Positions 9,036 to 18,299 of a stretch of DNA of 64,000 nucleotides are shown here, in pieces (positions within the stretch are counted from its first letter, which is position 1; every line of letters begins with the position of its first letter). Both the position numbers and the translations under genes were made by a program. Under the pieces are notes generated by a model, which was given only the letters and a program-made list of their open reading frames with translations, had not been told where the DNA came from and ran no database searches. Source of the DNA: a bacterium (GTDB lineage Bacteria; Bacillota; Clostridia; Oscillospirales; Oscillospiraceae); contig SFVC01000004.1 in assembly GCA_004560375.1 (NCBI GenBank), positions 24,506-88,505 of the forward strand, written 5' to 3'.

Positions 9036-9506
9036 TTACCGTCCGATCTCCAGCCCGCTGGAGATGACGGATTTCAGCGTGTTAAAAGCGGTGACGTTGG
9101 ACGCGTAGGCCCGGGAGGCGGCCATGGCGTCGGCGATCTCCTTCACCATGTCCACGTTGGGCATCTCCAGGTAGCCGTTCTCGTCCGCGTCGGGGTGGGT
9201 GGGATCGTACACCATTTTCATGGGGTTCTCCTCATCCTCCACGATCTGCGCCACCCGCACGCCCCCGGCGGTGGGGGCGGAGCTGCCGTTGGGCGCCAGC
9301 CCGGCGGCGGCCCGGGCCATAACGTCCCGGAAGGTGTCCCGGCCGCTGACGGCCTCAAACACCACCAGCTTGCGCCGGTACGCCCCGCCGCCGTTTTCCG
9401 TGCGGGTGGTCTGGGAGTTGGTCACGTTCTCGGCCACGATGTCCAGCCGGAGCTGCTGGGCGGTGAGGCCGGAACCCACGATGTTGATGGTATTCATGAA
9501 AGCCAT
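9036..9506 (-). CDS. flgC: Flagellar basal-body rod protein FlgC
   Basis: FlgC is a proximal rod component. The 156-residue protein has the N-terminal rod signature (TINIVGSGLTAQQLRLDIVA, ENVTNSQTTRTENGGGAYRR) and the C-terminal helix YLEMPNVDMVKEIADAMAAS plus RAYASNVTAFNTLKSVI. The usual 'NIANA.T' is ENVTNSQT here. The ATG follows GGAGG. It lies 39 nt after flgB and 31 nt before fliE. Confidence 0.95.
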   Translation of the reverse strand: MAFMNTINIVGSGLTAQQLRLDIVAENVTNSQTTRTENGGGAYRRKLVVFEAVSGRDTFRDVMARAAAGLAPNGSSAPTAGGVRVAQIVEDEENPMKMVYDPTHPDADENGYLEMPNVDMVKEIADAMAASRAYASNVTAFNTLKSVISSGLEIGR

Positions 9507-9545
9507 GGCTTATGTACCTCCTGTCAAGTATCGCTTATCTTCCTG

Positions 9546-10004
9546 TTACTGCCCCCGCACCGCCATACGCAGGATGGAGTAGTGCTTGTTGATGGCCTGG
9601 TAGACGTACTGCTGCTGGTAGGCGTTTCGCACCAGCTCCACCATCTGCTCGGTGGTGTTCACGCCGTTGTCGTCCATGCGGGTCTGCTCCTGAGCCTCGA
9701 ACACCACCGGCTCGGCGTCCTCAATGGTTCGGCGGATGGATTTCTCCGCCATCCGCCCGGTTGTCCGGGCCGGGGCTGTCTCCCCGTCCTCCCCCAGGAG
9801 GTAGGCGCCCGACGTTGCGTACCGCCCCGGGGACAGCCTGGCCTCCAGCTGCCTGCGGAGGCTGTCCTCGAAGGTGACGACCTTGGCCTTGTAGTTGGGG
9901 GTCTCGGCGTTGGCGATGTTGTCCAGGATCGCCGCCTGCTTGGTCCACAGGTAGCCCATGGACTTCTCCAGCAGAAGCTGGGAGTTGCTGGTGAGAAAAC
10001 TCAT
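9546..10004 (-). CDS. flgB: Flagellar basal-body rod protein FlgB
   Basis: FlgB is the first proximal rod protein and the first gene of this operon. The 152-residue product reads LTSNSQLLLEKSMGYLWTKQ, then ILDNIANAETPNYKAK, the classic rod signature, and ends VNTTEQMVELVRNAYQQQYV followed by a short helix. The ATG at 10004 is chosen over the GTG at 10010 because GGAGG sits 8 nt before it. Transcription probably starts at the promoter near 10,190, leaving a leader of about 165 nt with hairpins. Confidence 0.95.
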   Translation of the reverse strand: MSFLTSNSQLLLEKSMGYLWTKQAAILDNIANAETPNYKAKVVTFEDSLRRQLEARLSPGRYATSGAYLLGEDGETAPARTTGRMAEKSIRRTIEDAEPVVFEAQEQTRMDDNGVNTTEQMVELVRNAYQQQYVYQAINKHYSILRMAVRGQ

Positions 10005-10397
10005 GGTCACGGCCTCCTCATGTCCTCATGCCGCGGACAGGCCCGCGGCGGGTTTGTAAATCAGATCCTATGCCCCCGCCCCCCGGAACATGCGGGGTTT
10101 TGGGTGGCTTTTAGGGGGTGCGCCCCCTCCCGGATCCGGCCGGTGGGTAGATCATCCCCTATGGCATACGCACTTTATTATAGCATAGCGGCCGCCGAAG
10201 TGCAACCACTTTTTTGCCGGAAACCCTGCTCAATCCCTTGTCCTTACGCCGGAAAACCGCCCTAACATCTGGTGGAAAACCGGGTATTTTCCCCACTTTT
10301 CCGGCATGAACACTTATTCTGGGAAAATTGGGCTCTCCTCCCTTTTATTCCCTGTTTCGACAGCGGACGGGGGCGGGCCCTCCGGCCCGCCCCGCGT
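10005..10397. other. Intergenic region: flagellar operon leader and promoter
   Basis: No gene is seen here. The flgB-proximal half is a leader that can fold, with a perfect six-base stem AGGGGG/CCCCCT at 10113-10128 around a TGCG loop. The minus-strand promoter lies at 10177-10205. Next to the kinase end is a GC-rich hairpin at 10370-10393 (stem GGGGCGGGCC) that may end the signalling transcript but lacks a U-run on the minus strand. No c-di-GMP riboswitch consensus was recognised. Confidence 0.6.
10177..10205 (-). promoter_or_regulatory. Sigma-A-type promoter of the flagellar operon
   Basis: On the minus strand TTGCAC (10205-10200) and a perfect TATAAT (10182-10177) are separated by 17 nt. 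It points at flgB, 173 nt away. Housekeeping-type recognition of an early flagellar operon fits Firmicute practice. Confidence 0.8.
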
Positions 10398-12964
10398 TCA
10401 CTTGATGTACTTGTCCAGCAGACGCATGACCTCCCGCACGTCGATGGGCTTGGCGATATGGGCGTTCATGCCGCAGTCCAGGGCCCGCTTCACGTCCTCC
10501 GCAAAAGCGTCGGCGGTCATGGCGAGGATGGGCAGATCCCGATCCCCCCGCTCCAGTTCCCGGATCACCTGGGTGGCCTCGTAGCCCCCCATCACCGGCA
10601 TCCGGATGTCCATCAGGATGCCGTCATAATACCCCTCCGGGGAGCTCTGGAACATCTCCACGCAGATCTGGCCGTTCTCCGCCCAGTCCAGCAGGAGTCC
10701 CTCCTCCCCCAGCAGCTCGGAGGCGATCTCCCAGTTGAGCTCATTGTCCTGCCAGCAGGATGCGTTTGCCGGAGAGATCCCGGTGGGTTTCCGTCAGCCG
10801 CTCCTCCTCCTTCTCGGGCAGGTCGGTGAACTGCCGCAGGGAGTTGAACAGCGTGGACTTGAACAGGGGCTTGGCGATAAAGCCGGTGATCCCCGCCTCC
10901 CGGGCGTCGTGCTCGATCTCCGCCCAGTCGTAGGCGGAGATGAGCAGGATGGGCAGATCCTCCCCCAGCTCCTCCCGGATCCGCCGGGCGGTGGCGATGC
11001 CGTCCATCCCGGGCAGCTTCCAGTCCAGCAGGATAATCTGGTAGTCGTCTCCCCGCTTGTGGCGCTTCACCGCCATGTCCAGGGCGCTCTCCCCGTCCAG
11101 CGCCCACTCGGCGCTGACCCCGATGGACGCCAGCGACGCCACCGTGGACTCGCACAGCTGCTGGTCATCGTCCACCACCAGCATATTCCAGTTGGGGAGG
11201 ATCATGTCCTCCTCCAGAACCTCGGCCTTCTCCAGATCCAGGGTGACAGAGAACTCGGTGCCCTTCCCCTGGTGGCTCTTGACGTCGATGGAGCCGCCCA
11301 TGGCGTCCACCACGATGAACTTGGTGATGGCCATGCCCAGCCCGGTGCCCTCGGTGCGGTGAACCCGGGCGCTGTCCTCCCGGGCAAAGGAGTCGAAGAT
11401 GTGCTCCATAAATTGGTTGGACATCCCGATCCCCGTGTCCTGCACCTGGATGTGGATGCGTACAAACCCCTCCCCCTTGGGGGATTTCTCCTCATGCATG
11501 GCCACATGGATCGCGCCCCCCTCGGGGGTGAACTTGATGGCGTTGGACAGCAGGTTCAGCAGCACCTGGTTGAGCCGCACGCTGTCGCACAGCACGTTCT
11601 CGGTGGAGATATCGTGGATGAACACGTCGAACTGCTGCTGTTTGGCCTTCACCTGGGGCTGGCAGATGGACACGATGCCGTCCACCACCTCCCGCAGGGA
11701 CACCTGATCCAGATTCAGCGTCATCTTGCCGCTCTCGATTTTGGACATATCCAGCACGTCGTTGATGAGCCCCAGCAGATGCTTGCTGGACAATGTGATC
11801 TTCTTCAGGCAGTTCTGCACCTGCTTGGTGTCGTCGATGTTGGCGGTGGCGATGGCGGTCATGCCCACAATGGCGTTCATGGGGGTGCGGATGTCATGGG
11901 ACATATTGGACAAAAATTCGCTCTTGGCCCGGTTGGCGTGCTCCGCCTCCTTCTGGGCGGCCTCCGCCGCCTGCCGGGCCTCCTCCAGCTCCCGCACCTG
12001 GGCCTTGGTGAGCTTCAGATACTTGAAAAACACCAGCAGCAGGGCCCCCAGCACCACCGCCGCCACCAGTACCGTGAGCCACGTCCATTCCGCGGTGAAG
12101 TTCCGGATGGTGCTGTCCATGGATCCGTAGGGCATAAACGTGATGAGGTACCACTCGGAATAGGGCAGGTGGGTGCAGTACAGGTGGTAGCGCTCCCCGC
12201 CCATGGTGAACTCGTTGGAGTAGTCCACCCCCATGGTCATGGTCTCGGACAGCACCTGGATGTACTCCTCCGGCGTCATGCCGTTGATGTCCCCATAGGC
12301 GGCGCGCACCCGCTCAAAATAGCTGTTGCGGTAGGCGTCGGCGGTGCGGATCACGAAGGTGCCGTCCTTGCGGATGATGTAGGAGTAGGCCCGCTCGCTG
12401 TTCTCCTCCAGGGTGAGGTTGTCGCTGATATAGGACACGGGCAGCCCCGCCACCAGCGCCACGCAGTCATGATCCTCCGCGGCGGGGAAGGGGGGAGGGC
12501 ATCCCCAGCAGCACCACCTTCTCCTCCATGGCGTTCACCCCGATGGCCACCTTCTGCTGGTCGTTCTCCAGCGACTCCAGGAAAGGCTCCGGATCGGTTA
12601 CCGTCACCGGGGCTCCGTACAGCATCCGGATGGAGCCGTCGCTGCCGCAGAAGCCCAGGTAGCTGAAATCCCGGGCCTTGCCTCCGGCGATCAGCTCCTT
12701 TTGAAGCTCCGGATCGTCGTGCACCGCGGCGGAGGGGATGGTGTCGGCCAGTGAGCGCAACTGATTCATCTGAAGAATGATAATGCTCTCAAAATGGCTG
12801 GAGGTCTGCTGGCTCATCCGGGACATATACAGCGTGCCCACCTGGTTGATGGCCTGGGCGCTCTGCCCGCTCATGTGCAGGGAGAAGGCGGTGAACACGC
12901 ACACGCACAGCAGCACAATCCCGATGAGGCTGCCCCGCAGGAACCGGGTCGTCTTGTTGTTCAT
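10398..12964 (-). pseudogene. Hybrid sensor histidine kinase (sensor-HisKA-HATPase-REC-REC), broken into three frames
   Basis: Read across frames this is a membrane hybrid kinase of about 855 residues. Segment one (12964 to about 12490) begins MNNKTTRFLRG and has a membrane helix (IGIVLLCVCVFTAFSLHM) and the start of an extracellular sensor. Segment two (about 12490 to 10745) has the second membrane helix (WLTVLVAAVVLGALLLVFF), the phospho-accepting NMSHDIRTPMNAIVGM, ATPase motifs LLSNAIKFTPEGG and DTGIGMS, and a first receiver with LLDWKLPGMDG. Segment three (about 10745 to 10398) is a second receiver with LMDIRMPVMGG and the switch lysine in IAKPIDV. A run of six G at 12490-12495, one too many, and a 2-nt loss at about 10746-10750 cause the breaks. 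The start overlaps the Hpt stop as ATGA. It may be real decay or sequence error. Confidence 0.85.
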
Positions 12965-13323
12965 CCCGCGGAGGCCTCCTGAAAGGCGCGGATGGCCTGG
13001 GCGGTCTGCCGATACTCCGCCTTCACCTGCTCCGCCAGGGCGTCCGCCTCCGGGGTATAGCCGTGGCGCAGCGCCTCGCTCAGCGCGCTGCTGGACTCGC
13101 CCAGCAGGGTGAAGCTCAGGTTCTGGCACACGCCCTTGATGGTGTGGGCGGCCCGGAACGCCTCCTCATAGTCTCCTGACTCCATGGAGGAGCACAGCAG
13201 ATCATAGCTCTTGTCCTCCAGAAAACGCAGCACAAACTTCTGGATCATCTTCTCGCTGCGAAGGCGGCCCAGCACCTCGTCGTAGTCCCCGCCCAGGGCG
13301 GTGTAGCATTCTTGCAGCGTCAT
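12961..13323 (-). CDS. Stand-alone histidine phosphotransfer (Hpt) protein
   Basis: Hpt proteins carry phosphoryl groups between receivers in multistep phosphorelays. This 120-residue cytoplasmic protein is predicted all-helical. It has the Hpt active-site motif EEAFRAAHTIKGVCQNLSF at about residues 53-71, with the phosphorylatable His in AHTIKG. It lies 18 nt after the REC/HD-GYP/GGDEF gene and its TGA overlaps the ATG of the hybrid kinase, so three relay parts form one operon. The likely partners are the receivers of the kinase and the receiver of the upstream c-di-GMP regulator. Confidence 0.9.
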   Translation of the reverse strand: MTLQECYTALGGDYDEVLGRLRSEKMIQKFVLRFLEDKSYDLLCSSMESGDYEEAFRAAHTIKGVCQNLSFTLLGESSSALSEALRHGYTPEADALAEQVKAEYRQTAQAIRAFQEASAG

Positions 13324-13341
13324 CGCGCATACGCTCTTTTC

Positions 13342-15432
13342 TCAGTTCTCCGCGGGCCGTCCCCCGTCGATGGGGGAGATCACGGACAGGGTTCCCTTCA
13401 TGCTGTTATTATAAAAGCGATAGTGCCCCCGTCCGGAGCGCTTCACGGTGTACAGGGCCTGATCCGCCGCCTGGAACAGGGTGTCGTAGTCGGTGCCCTG
13501 CCCCTGGGTGGTGGCCACCCCCATGCTGATGGAGATAGGAAAGTCCTTATACTGCCCCTCCAGAGAGGCAAAGATCCGCTGGATGGCGGGTTCCACCTCC
13601 AGCTTGCACTCCAGCAGGATCAGGAACTCGTCCCCGCCCACCCGGGCGGCGATGTCGCCTCCCCGGATGCACTGGCGCAGCTTGTCGGCCAGGTGCATCA
13701 GCACCTCGTCCCCGAACATATGGCCGTAGGTATCGTTGGCTTGTTTAAAGTGATCCAGGTCGATGATGGCCAGGGCGAAATTGCCGTCCGGCCGCTCCGC
13801 CAGGCGATCCTCGATCCGTTTCTTGGCGGTGGCATGGTTCAGAAGGCCGGTCATGGCGTCGTGGGTGGCCATGCGCTTCAGGTTGTCCATCATCATCCGG
13901 GAGTCGTGTATGTCCATGACCTTGCCGATGGCGCCGGTGTACCGGGGGGGCTCGTCGGAGGACCAGGTGGCCCGGGCCACGATCCGCGTCCAGCGGTACT
14001 CGCCGTCCATGTTCAGCATACAGTCGTAGGTGATCACCGGGCGCCCCGGCGTGGTGCCGCGCAGGGCGTCGGACAGTCCCCGCCAGTTCTCCTGGCCCAG
14101 CCGGCCCATGGACTTTTCGTCGTGGAGGGGATCCAGGGTGATCTCGGACAGCCCCAGCTTCTCCGCCCCCCAGGCGGTGAGGGTCACCATGGGCGGCTGG
14201 ACGGTGTATTCGAACTGCACCTCCTCCGTCATGGCGGCGAAGAAGCTGTACTTCATCCGCTCGTGCTCCAGCAGCTCCAGGGTGCGCTCGGAGGCGGTGA
14301 GCTCCTCATGCTTGTGCAGCTCCCGGGCCACGTTCTGCATCTCCCGCCGGCTCTGCCGCACCGCGTTGTCCCCCTCCAGCTCATCCCGGATGAGATCCGC
14401 GTTGTCCCGCAGGCACTCCATCACCAGGGGGTTAAAGGTGCCGCACTCGCCGTCCAGGATCATCTGCACGGCCCGCTCGTGGCTGTAGGCGGGTTTGTAC
14501 ACCCGCTCGGAGGTGAGCGCGTCGTACACGTCGGCCAGGGCCACCATCTGGGCGGATATGGGGATCTCGTCCTCCTTCAGGCCGTCCGGGTAACCCTTGC
14601 CGTCCCATCGTTCGTGGTGCCAGCGGCAGATCTCATAGGCCGCCTTCACCAGCGGCTCGTTCTGGTAATCGGCCGGCAGATCCTCCAGCATCCGCGCGCC
14701 GATCATGGAGTGGCTTTTCATGATGGCGAACTCCTCGGGGGTGAACCGCCCGGGCTTGTTGAGGATCTCCTCCGGAATGGCGATCTTGCCGATGTCGTGG
14801 AGGGCGGAGGCGGTGCTGATGAGGGAGATCTCCTCCTGGGACAGACGGTACTTGTCCGTCCTACGCATCAGCGCCGTCAGCAGGGTCTCGGTGAGTATGT
14901 GCACGTGGCGCACGTGCATTCCGCTCTCCCCGTTGCGGAACTCCACGATATGGCTGAGTATGTCGATCATCAGGCTGCTGCGGCGCTCCTTCTCGTAGAT
15001 CTGCTCCGCCACCATGGACACCAGCTTCTTCTGCTTGGCGTACAGCAGCACGGTGTTCACCACCCGGCGGCGGACGATCAGCGCGTTGAAGGGCCGGCTG
15101 ATGAAGTCGGTCACCCCCAGATCGAAGGCCCGCTCCACGTGGGTGGAGCCGCTCTCCGCCGAGATCATGATCACCGGGATGTCCTCAATCCACCGGTTTT
15201 TGTTCATAACGTTCAGCACGCCGAAGCCATCCAGCTCCGGCATGACGATATCCAGCAGCACCAGCGAGATCTCCTCGCCCCGCTTTTGCAGCATGGCCAC
15301 GCCCTCATTGCCGTTTTCCGCCTCCAGAATCTCATACTCGTCCCCCAGCATATCGGCCAGGATGGATCGGTTCATCTCCGAGTCGTCCACAATGAGGATT
15401 TTCTGTTTATCTGACACTCTCTCCAAAGGCAC
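13342..15432 (-). CDS. Response regulator with HD-GYP, PAS-like and GGDEF domains
   Basis: This 696-residue protein combines c-di-GMP breakdown and synthesis modules under a receiver. The receiver covers about residues 10-130, with the phospho-acceptor Asp61 in LLDIVMPELDG. The HD-GYP domain (about 155-350) has LHDIGKIAIP with the HD pair near 212-213, then HHERWDGKGYPDGL and ALADVYDALTSERVYKP, all metal-ligand motifs intact. A PAS-like segment follows (about 380-505). The GGDEF domain (about 520-680) has an intact ARVGGDEFLILL active site and an RGGD inhibitory-site motif five residues before it. It heads an operon with Hpt and hybrid kinase and is next to the flagellar operon, suggesting control of motility or attachment. 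Which activity dominates cannot be told. Confidence 0.95.
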   Translation of the reverse strand: MPLERVSDKQKILIVDDSEMNRSILADMLGDEYEILEAENGNEGVAMLQKRGEEISLVLLDIVMPELDGFGVLNVMNKNRWIEDIPVIMISAESGSTHVERAFDLGVTDFISRPFNALIVRRRVVNTVLLYAKQKKLVSMVAEQIYEKERRSSLMIDILSHIVEFRNGESGMHVRHVHILTETLLTALMRRTDKYRLSQEEISLISTASALHDIGKIAIPEEILNKPGRFTPEEFAIMKSHSMIGARMLEDLPADYQNEPLVKAAYEICRWHHERWDGKGYPDGLKEDEIPISAQMVALADVYDALTSERVYKPAYSHERAVQMILDGECGTFNPLVMECLRDNADLIRDELEGDNAVRQSRREMQNVARELHKHEELTASERTLELLEHERMKYSFFAAMTEEVQFEYTVQPPMVTLTAWGAEKLGLSEITLDPLHDEKSMGRLGQENWRGLSDALRGTTPGRPVITYDCMLNMDGEYRWTRIVARATWSSDEPPRYTGAIGKVMDIHDSRMMMDNLKRMATHDAMTGLLNHATAKKRIEDRLAERPDGNFALAIIDLDHFKQANDTYGHMFGDEVLMHLADKLRQCIRGGDIAARVGGDEFLILLECKLEVEPAIQRIFASLEGQYKDFPISISMGVATTQGQGTDYDTLFQAADQALYTVKRSGRGHYRFYNNSMKGTLSVISPIDGGRPAEN

Positions 15433-15504
15433 GCAGCCCCCTTTCTTCGGACTCCCTTCCGCCCCCGCGGGGCGGTTTTAAGGCATAGAAGGGCGCTTTG
15501 CATC

Positions 15505-15533
15505 ATCATACCACAATCAGCTCAGAAACACAA
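15505..15533 (-). promoter_or_regulatory. Promoter of the REC/HD-GYP/GGDEF-Hpt-kinase operon
   Basis: TTGTGT (15533-15528) and TATGAT (15510-15505) on the minus strand, spaced by 17 nt, lie 73 nt upstream of the regulator start. Confidence 0.65.
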
Positions 15534-15598
15534 GAATATATTTGCAAATTGAATGGGCAAAATTGGGCCGGGATCCGCCGATCCGGCCGGATTTTCCC

Positions 15599-15627
15599 TT
15601 GCCGAACGCCTCCGGTTGTGCTAAAAT
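15599..15627 (+). promoter_or_regulatory. Promoter of the DUF1846 gene
   Basis: TTGCCG (15599-15604) and TAAAAT (15622-15627) are spaced by 17 nt, 55 nt before the start codon. Confidence 0.6.
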
Positions 15628-15656
15628 CTGGAGGAGCGCGCATCAGAGAGGGGGAA

Positions 15657-15674
15657 GGGGCCGTCCGCGGCCCC
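15657..15674 (+). promoter_or_regulatory. Hairpin between ribosome-binding site and start of the DUF1846 gene
   Basis: GGGGCCG (15657-15663) pairs perfectly with CGGCCCC (15668-15674) around a four-base loop, 7 nt before the ATG. It separates the only purine-rich site from the start codon, so it could either bring them together or block initiation. Confidence 0.45.
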
Positions 15675-15681
15675 GCCGGCA

Positions 15682-17172
15682 ATGTACAACAGGATCGGCT
15701 TTGACAATCAAAAGTATCTGGAGACCCAGTCCGCCCGCATACGGGAGCGGATCGCCCGGTTCGGCGGTAAGCTGTACCTGGAGTTCGGCGGCAAGCTGTT
15801 TGACGACAACCACGCCGCCCGGGTGCTGCCCGGCTTCGCTCCGGACAGCAAGATCCGGATGCTGCTGGAGCTGCGGGACAGCGTGGAGATGGTGATCGTC
15901 ATCAACGCCGCCGCCATCGAGCAGAACAAGGTGCGGGGGGATCTGGGCATCACCTACGACGAGGACGTGCTCCGCCTCATCGACACCTTCCGGGAAAAGG
16001 GGCTGTACGTGGGCAGCGTCGCCATCACCCAGTACGCGGGACAGACCGCCGCCGACCTGTTCAAGCGCCGGCTGGAGGAGCTGGGGGTGCGGGTCTACCT
16101 GCACTACCCCATCCCCGGCTATCCTCACGACGTGGGGCGGATCGTCTCCCCGGAGGGCTTTGGCAAAAACGATTACATCGAGACGGATCGGCCCCTGGTG
16201 GTGGTCACCGCCCCCGGCCCCGGCTCGGGGAAGATGGCCACCTGCCTGTCCCAGCTCTACCACCACCATATCCGGGGGGTGCGGGCGGGCTACGCCAAGT
16301 TCGAGACCTTCCCCATCTGGAATCTGCCCCTGAAGCACCCGGTGAACCTGGCCTACGAGGCGGCCACGGCGGATCTCAACGACGTGAACATGATCGACCC
16401 CTTCCACCTCCAGGCCTACGGGGAGACGACGGTGAACTACAACCGGGACGTGGAGGTGTTCCCGGTGCTCCAGGCCATGTTCGGCGAGATCATGGGGGAG
16501 AGCCCCTACAAGTCCCCCACGGACATGGGGGTGAACATGGTGGGCAACTGTATCGCCGACGACGAGGTGGTGTGCGCCGCGGCGAAGCAGGAGATCGTCC
16601 GCCGGTACTATGCCGCCCTGTGCGATCGCCGCCGGGGCCAGGGCAGCGACGAGATCGTGTACAAGCTGGAGCTGCTGATGAAGCAGGCCCAGGCGGGCCC
16701 GGAGCTGCGCCCCGTGATCAAAACCGCCGAGGACAAGGAGGCGGAGACGGGGGAGCCCGCCGCCGCCATCCAGCTCCCCGACGGCCGGATCGCCGTGGGC
16801 AAGACCTCCGAGCTCATGGGGGCCGCCGCCGCCGCCCTGCTCAACGCCCTGAAGGCGCTGGCGGGCATTGAGCGCAAGGAGCACCTCATCACCCGGGAGG
16901 CCATCGAGCCCATCCAGGCCCTGAAGGTGGGCCACCTGGGCAGCCGCAACCCCCGCCTGCACAGCGACGAGGTGCTCATCGCCCTGGCCATCTCCACCGC
17001 CACCCTGCCCCTGGCGGCCCGGGCGCTGGACAGCCTGGACCGCCTGCGGGACTGCGAGGCCCACTCGTCGGTCATCCTCACCGCCGCCGACAGTGGAACC
17101 TACGCCAAGCTGGGCCTGCGGCTGACCAGCACCCCCAAGTACCAGAGCAACCAGCAGCTCTATCACAAATGA
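15682..17172 (+). CDS. DUF1846 domain-containing protein
   Basis: This 496-residue protein has the sequence of the conserved DUF1846 family, usual length, of unknown function. It opens [20 protein letters not shown] followed by [20 protein letters not shown], a hallmark of the family. A P-loop-like [14 protein letters not shown] segment is at about residues 175-188, and a conserved [20 protein letters not shown] follows. No signal peptide or membrane helix is seen. The ATG is certain from the family start, but the nearest purine-rich site (GAGAGGGGGAAG, 15646-15657) is about 25 nt away and a GC-rich hairpin lies between. cysK follows 69 nt downstream and could be co-transcribed. Confidence 0.9.
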   Translation: MYNRIGFDNQKYLETQSARIRERIARFGGKLYLEFGGKLFDDNHAARVLPGFAPDSKIRMLLELRDSVEMVIVINAAAIEQNKVRGDLGITYDEDVLRLIDTFREKGLYVGSVAITQYAGQTAADLFKRRLEELGVRVYLHYPIPGYPHDVGRIVSPEGFGKNDYIETDRPLVVVTAPGPGSGKMATCLSQLYHHHIRGVRAGYAKFETFPIWNLPLKHPVNLAYEAATADLNDVNMIDPFHLQAYGETTVNYNRDVEVFPVLQAMFGEIMGESPYKSPTDMGVNMVGNCIADDEVVCAAAKQEIVRRYYAALCDRRRGQGSDEIVYKLELLMKQAQAGPELRPVIKTAEDKEAETGEPAAAIQLPDGRIAVGKTSELMGAAAAALLNALKALAGIERKEHLITREAIEPIQALKVGHLGSRNPRLHSDEVLIALAISTATLPLAARALDSLDRLRDCEAHSSVILTAADSGTYAKLGLRLTSTPKYQSNQQLYHK

Positions 17173-17241
17173 GACGGACGAACCCCCGGCCGGCCGCCCG
17201 GGGTGCTAACCAGATGATATCGCAATTAGGAGGGATCTGCA

Positions 17242-18174
17242 ATGTCCAACATCTACCCATCCGCCGACCGGCTCATCGGCTCCACCCCCCTGCTGGAACT
17301 GAGCCGCCTCATGCAGGAGACCGGGGCCGGGGCCCGCATCCTGGCCAAGCTGGAATACCTCAACCCCGCCGGCTCCGTGAAGGATCGCGTGGCCAGGGCC
17401 ATGATCGACCAGGCGGAGGCCGACGGGCGGCTGAAGCCCGGCGCCACCATCATCGAGCCCACCTCCGGCAACACCGGGATCGGGCTGGCCTGCGTGGCGG
17501 CGGCCCGGGGCTACCGGCTCCTCCTCACCATGCCGGAGACCATGAGCGTGGAGCGCCGCCAGCTGATGGCGGCCTACGGCGCGCAGGTGGTGCTCACCGA
17601 GGGGGCCAAGGGGATGAAGGGGGCCATCGCCAGGGCGGAGGAGCTGGCCCGGGAGATCCCCGGCAGCTTCCTCCCCGGCCAGTTCGTCAACCCGGCCAAC
17701 CCCGCCGCCCACTACGCCTCCACCGGCCCGGAGATCTGGGCGGACACCGACGGGCAAGTGGACGTCTTTGTGGCGGGGGTGGGCACCGGCGGCACCATCA
17801 CCGGCGTGGGCCGGTTTTTGAAGGAGCAAAACCCGGCTATCCGGGTGGTGGCGGTGGAGCCCAAGGGCTCCCCCGTCCTCAGTGAGGGCCGCGCCGGCCC
17901 CCACGGGATCCAGGGCATCGGCGCGGGCTTTGTGCCGGAGGTGCTGGATCCCGCCGTCTACGACGAGATCCTCCCCGTGTCCGAGGAGGACGCCTATGCC
18001 GCCGGCCGTCTGATGGGCCGCAGGGAGGGCGTGCTGGTGGGCATCTCCTCCGGGGCGACCCTCCACGCGGCCATCACGCTGGCCAGGCGCCCGGAGCTTG
18101 CGGGGAAAGCCATCGTGGCCCTCCTGCCGGACACCGGCGACCGCTATCTGTCCACCCCCCTGTTCGCCGGCTGA
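17242..18174 (+). CDS. cysK: Cysteine synthase (O-acetylserine sulfhydrylase)
   Basis: This PLP enzyme makes cysteine from O-acetylserine and sulfide in the cytosol. It has 310 residues, typical for CysK. The PLP lysine is in [11 protein letters not shown] at about residues 39-49. The substrate loop [15 protein letters not shown] (about 73-87) and phosphate-binding [11 protein letters not shown] (about 177-187) are intact, and the C-terminal VGISSGAT serine motif is present. The ATG follows AGGAGGG. A strong bidirectional terminator follows 85 nt downstream. CysM or another beta-family sulfhydrylase is possible, but length and motifs favour CysK. Confidence 0.95.
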   Translation: MSNIYPSADRLIGSTPLLELSRLMQETGAGARILAKLEYLNPAGSVKDRVARAMIDQAEADGRLKPGATIIEPTSGNTGIGLACVAAARGYRLLLTMPETMSVERRQLMAAYGAQVVLTEGAKGMKGAIARAEELAREIPGSFLPGQFVNPANPAAHYASTGPEIWADTDGQVDVFVAGVGTGGTITGVGRFLKEQNPAIRVVAVEPKGSPVLSEGRAGPHGIQGIGAGFVPEVLDPAVYDEILPVSEEDAYAAGRLMGRREGVLVGISSGATLHAAITLARRPELAGKAIVALLPDTGDRYLSTPLFAG

Positions 18175-18258
18175 GCGCAACCTCTGCTTTTGTATGGGGC
18201 TGGCGCAGGGGGATCGCGGGGCAGGCGATCTCCCTGGTGAAAAGCTGTTACGACACGT

Positions 18259-18292
18259 AAAAGCGGGAGGCCCTCCGGGGCCTCCCGCTTTT
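18259..18292. terminator. Bidirectional intrinsic terminator between cysK and the WYL gene
   Basis: A perfect 15-bp stem (AAAAGCGGGAGGCCC / GGGCCTCCCGCTTTT) with a TCCG loop has T-runs on both strands. It serves the two converging genes. Confidence 0.9.
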
Positions 18293-18299
18293 GCTGTAC

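Noticed and set aside
10005..10176. A c-di-GMP riboswitch in the flagellar leader
   Set aside because: Suggested by context, but no GEMM consensus elements could be found; only simple hairpins are present.
1833..10265. Several long plus-strand frames (for example 1833-3626, 6730-8799, 8739-10265) opposite the flagellar operon
   Set aside because: They oppose well-identified flagellar genes, are full of His/Leu/Gly/Arg low-complexity sequence, and lack start signals.
10735..15414. Plus-strand frames of 643 and 700 codons opposite the kinase and the GGDEF regulator
   Set aside because: Antisense shadows in a GC-rich genome; no protein-like motifs.
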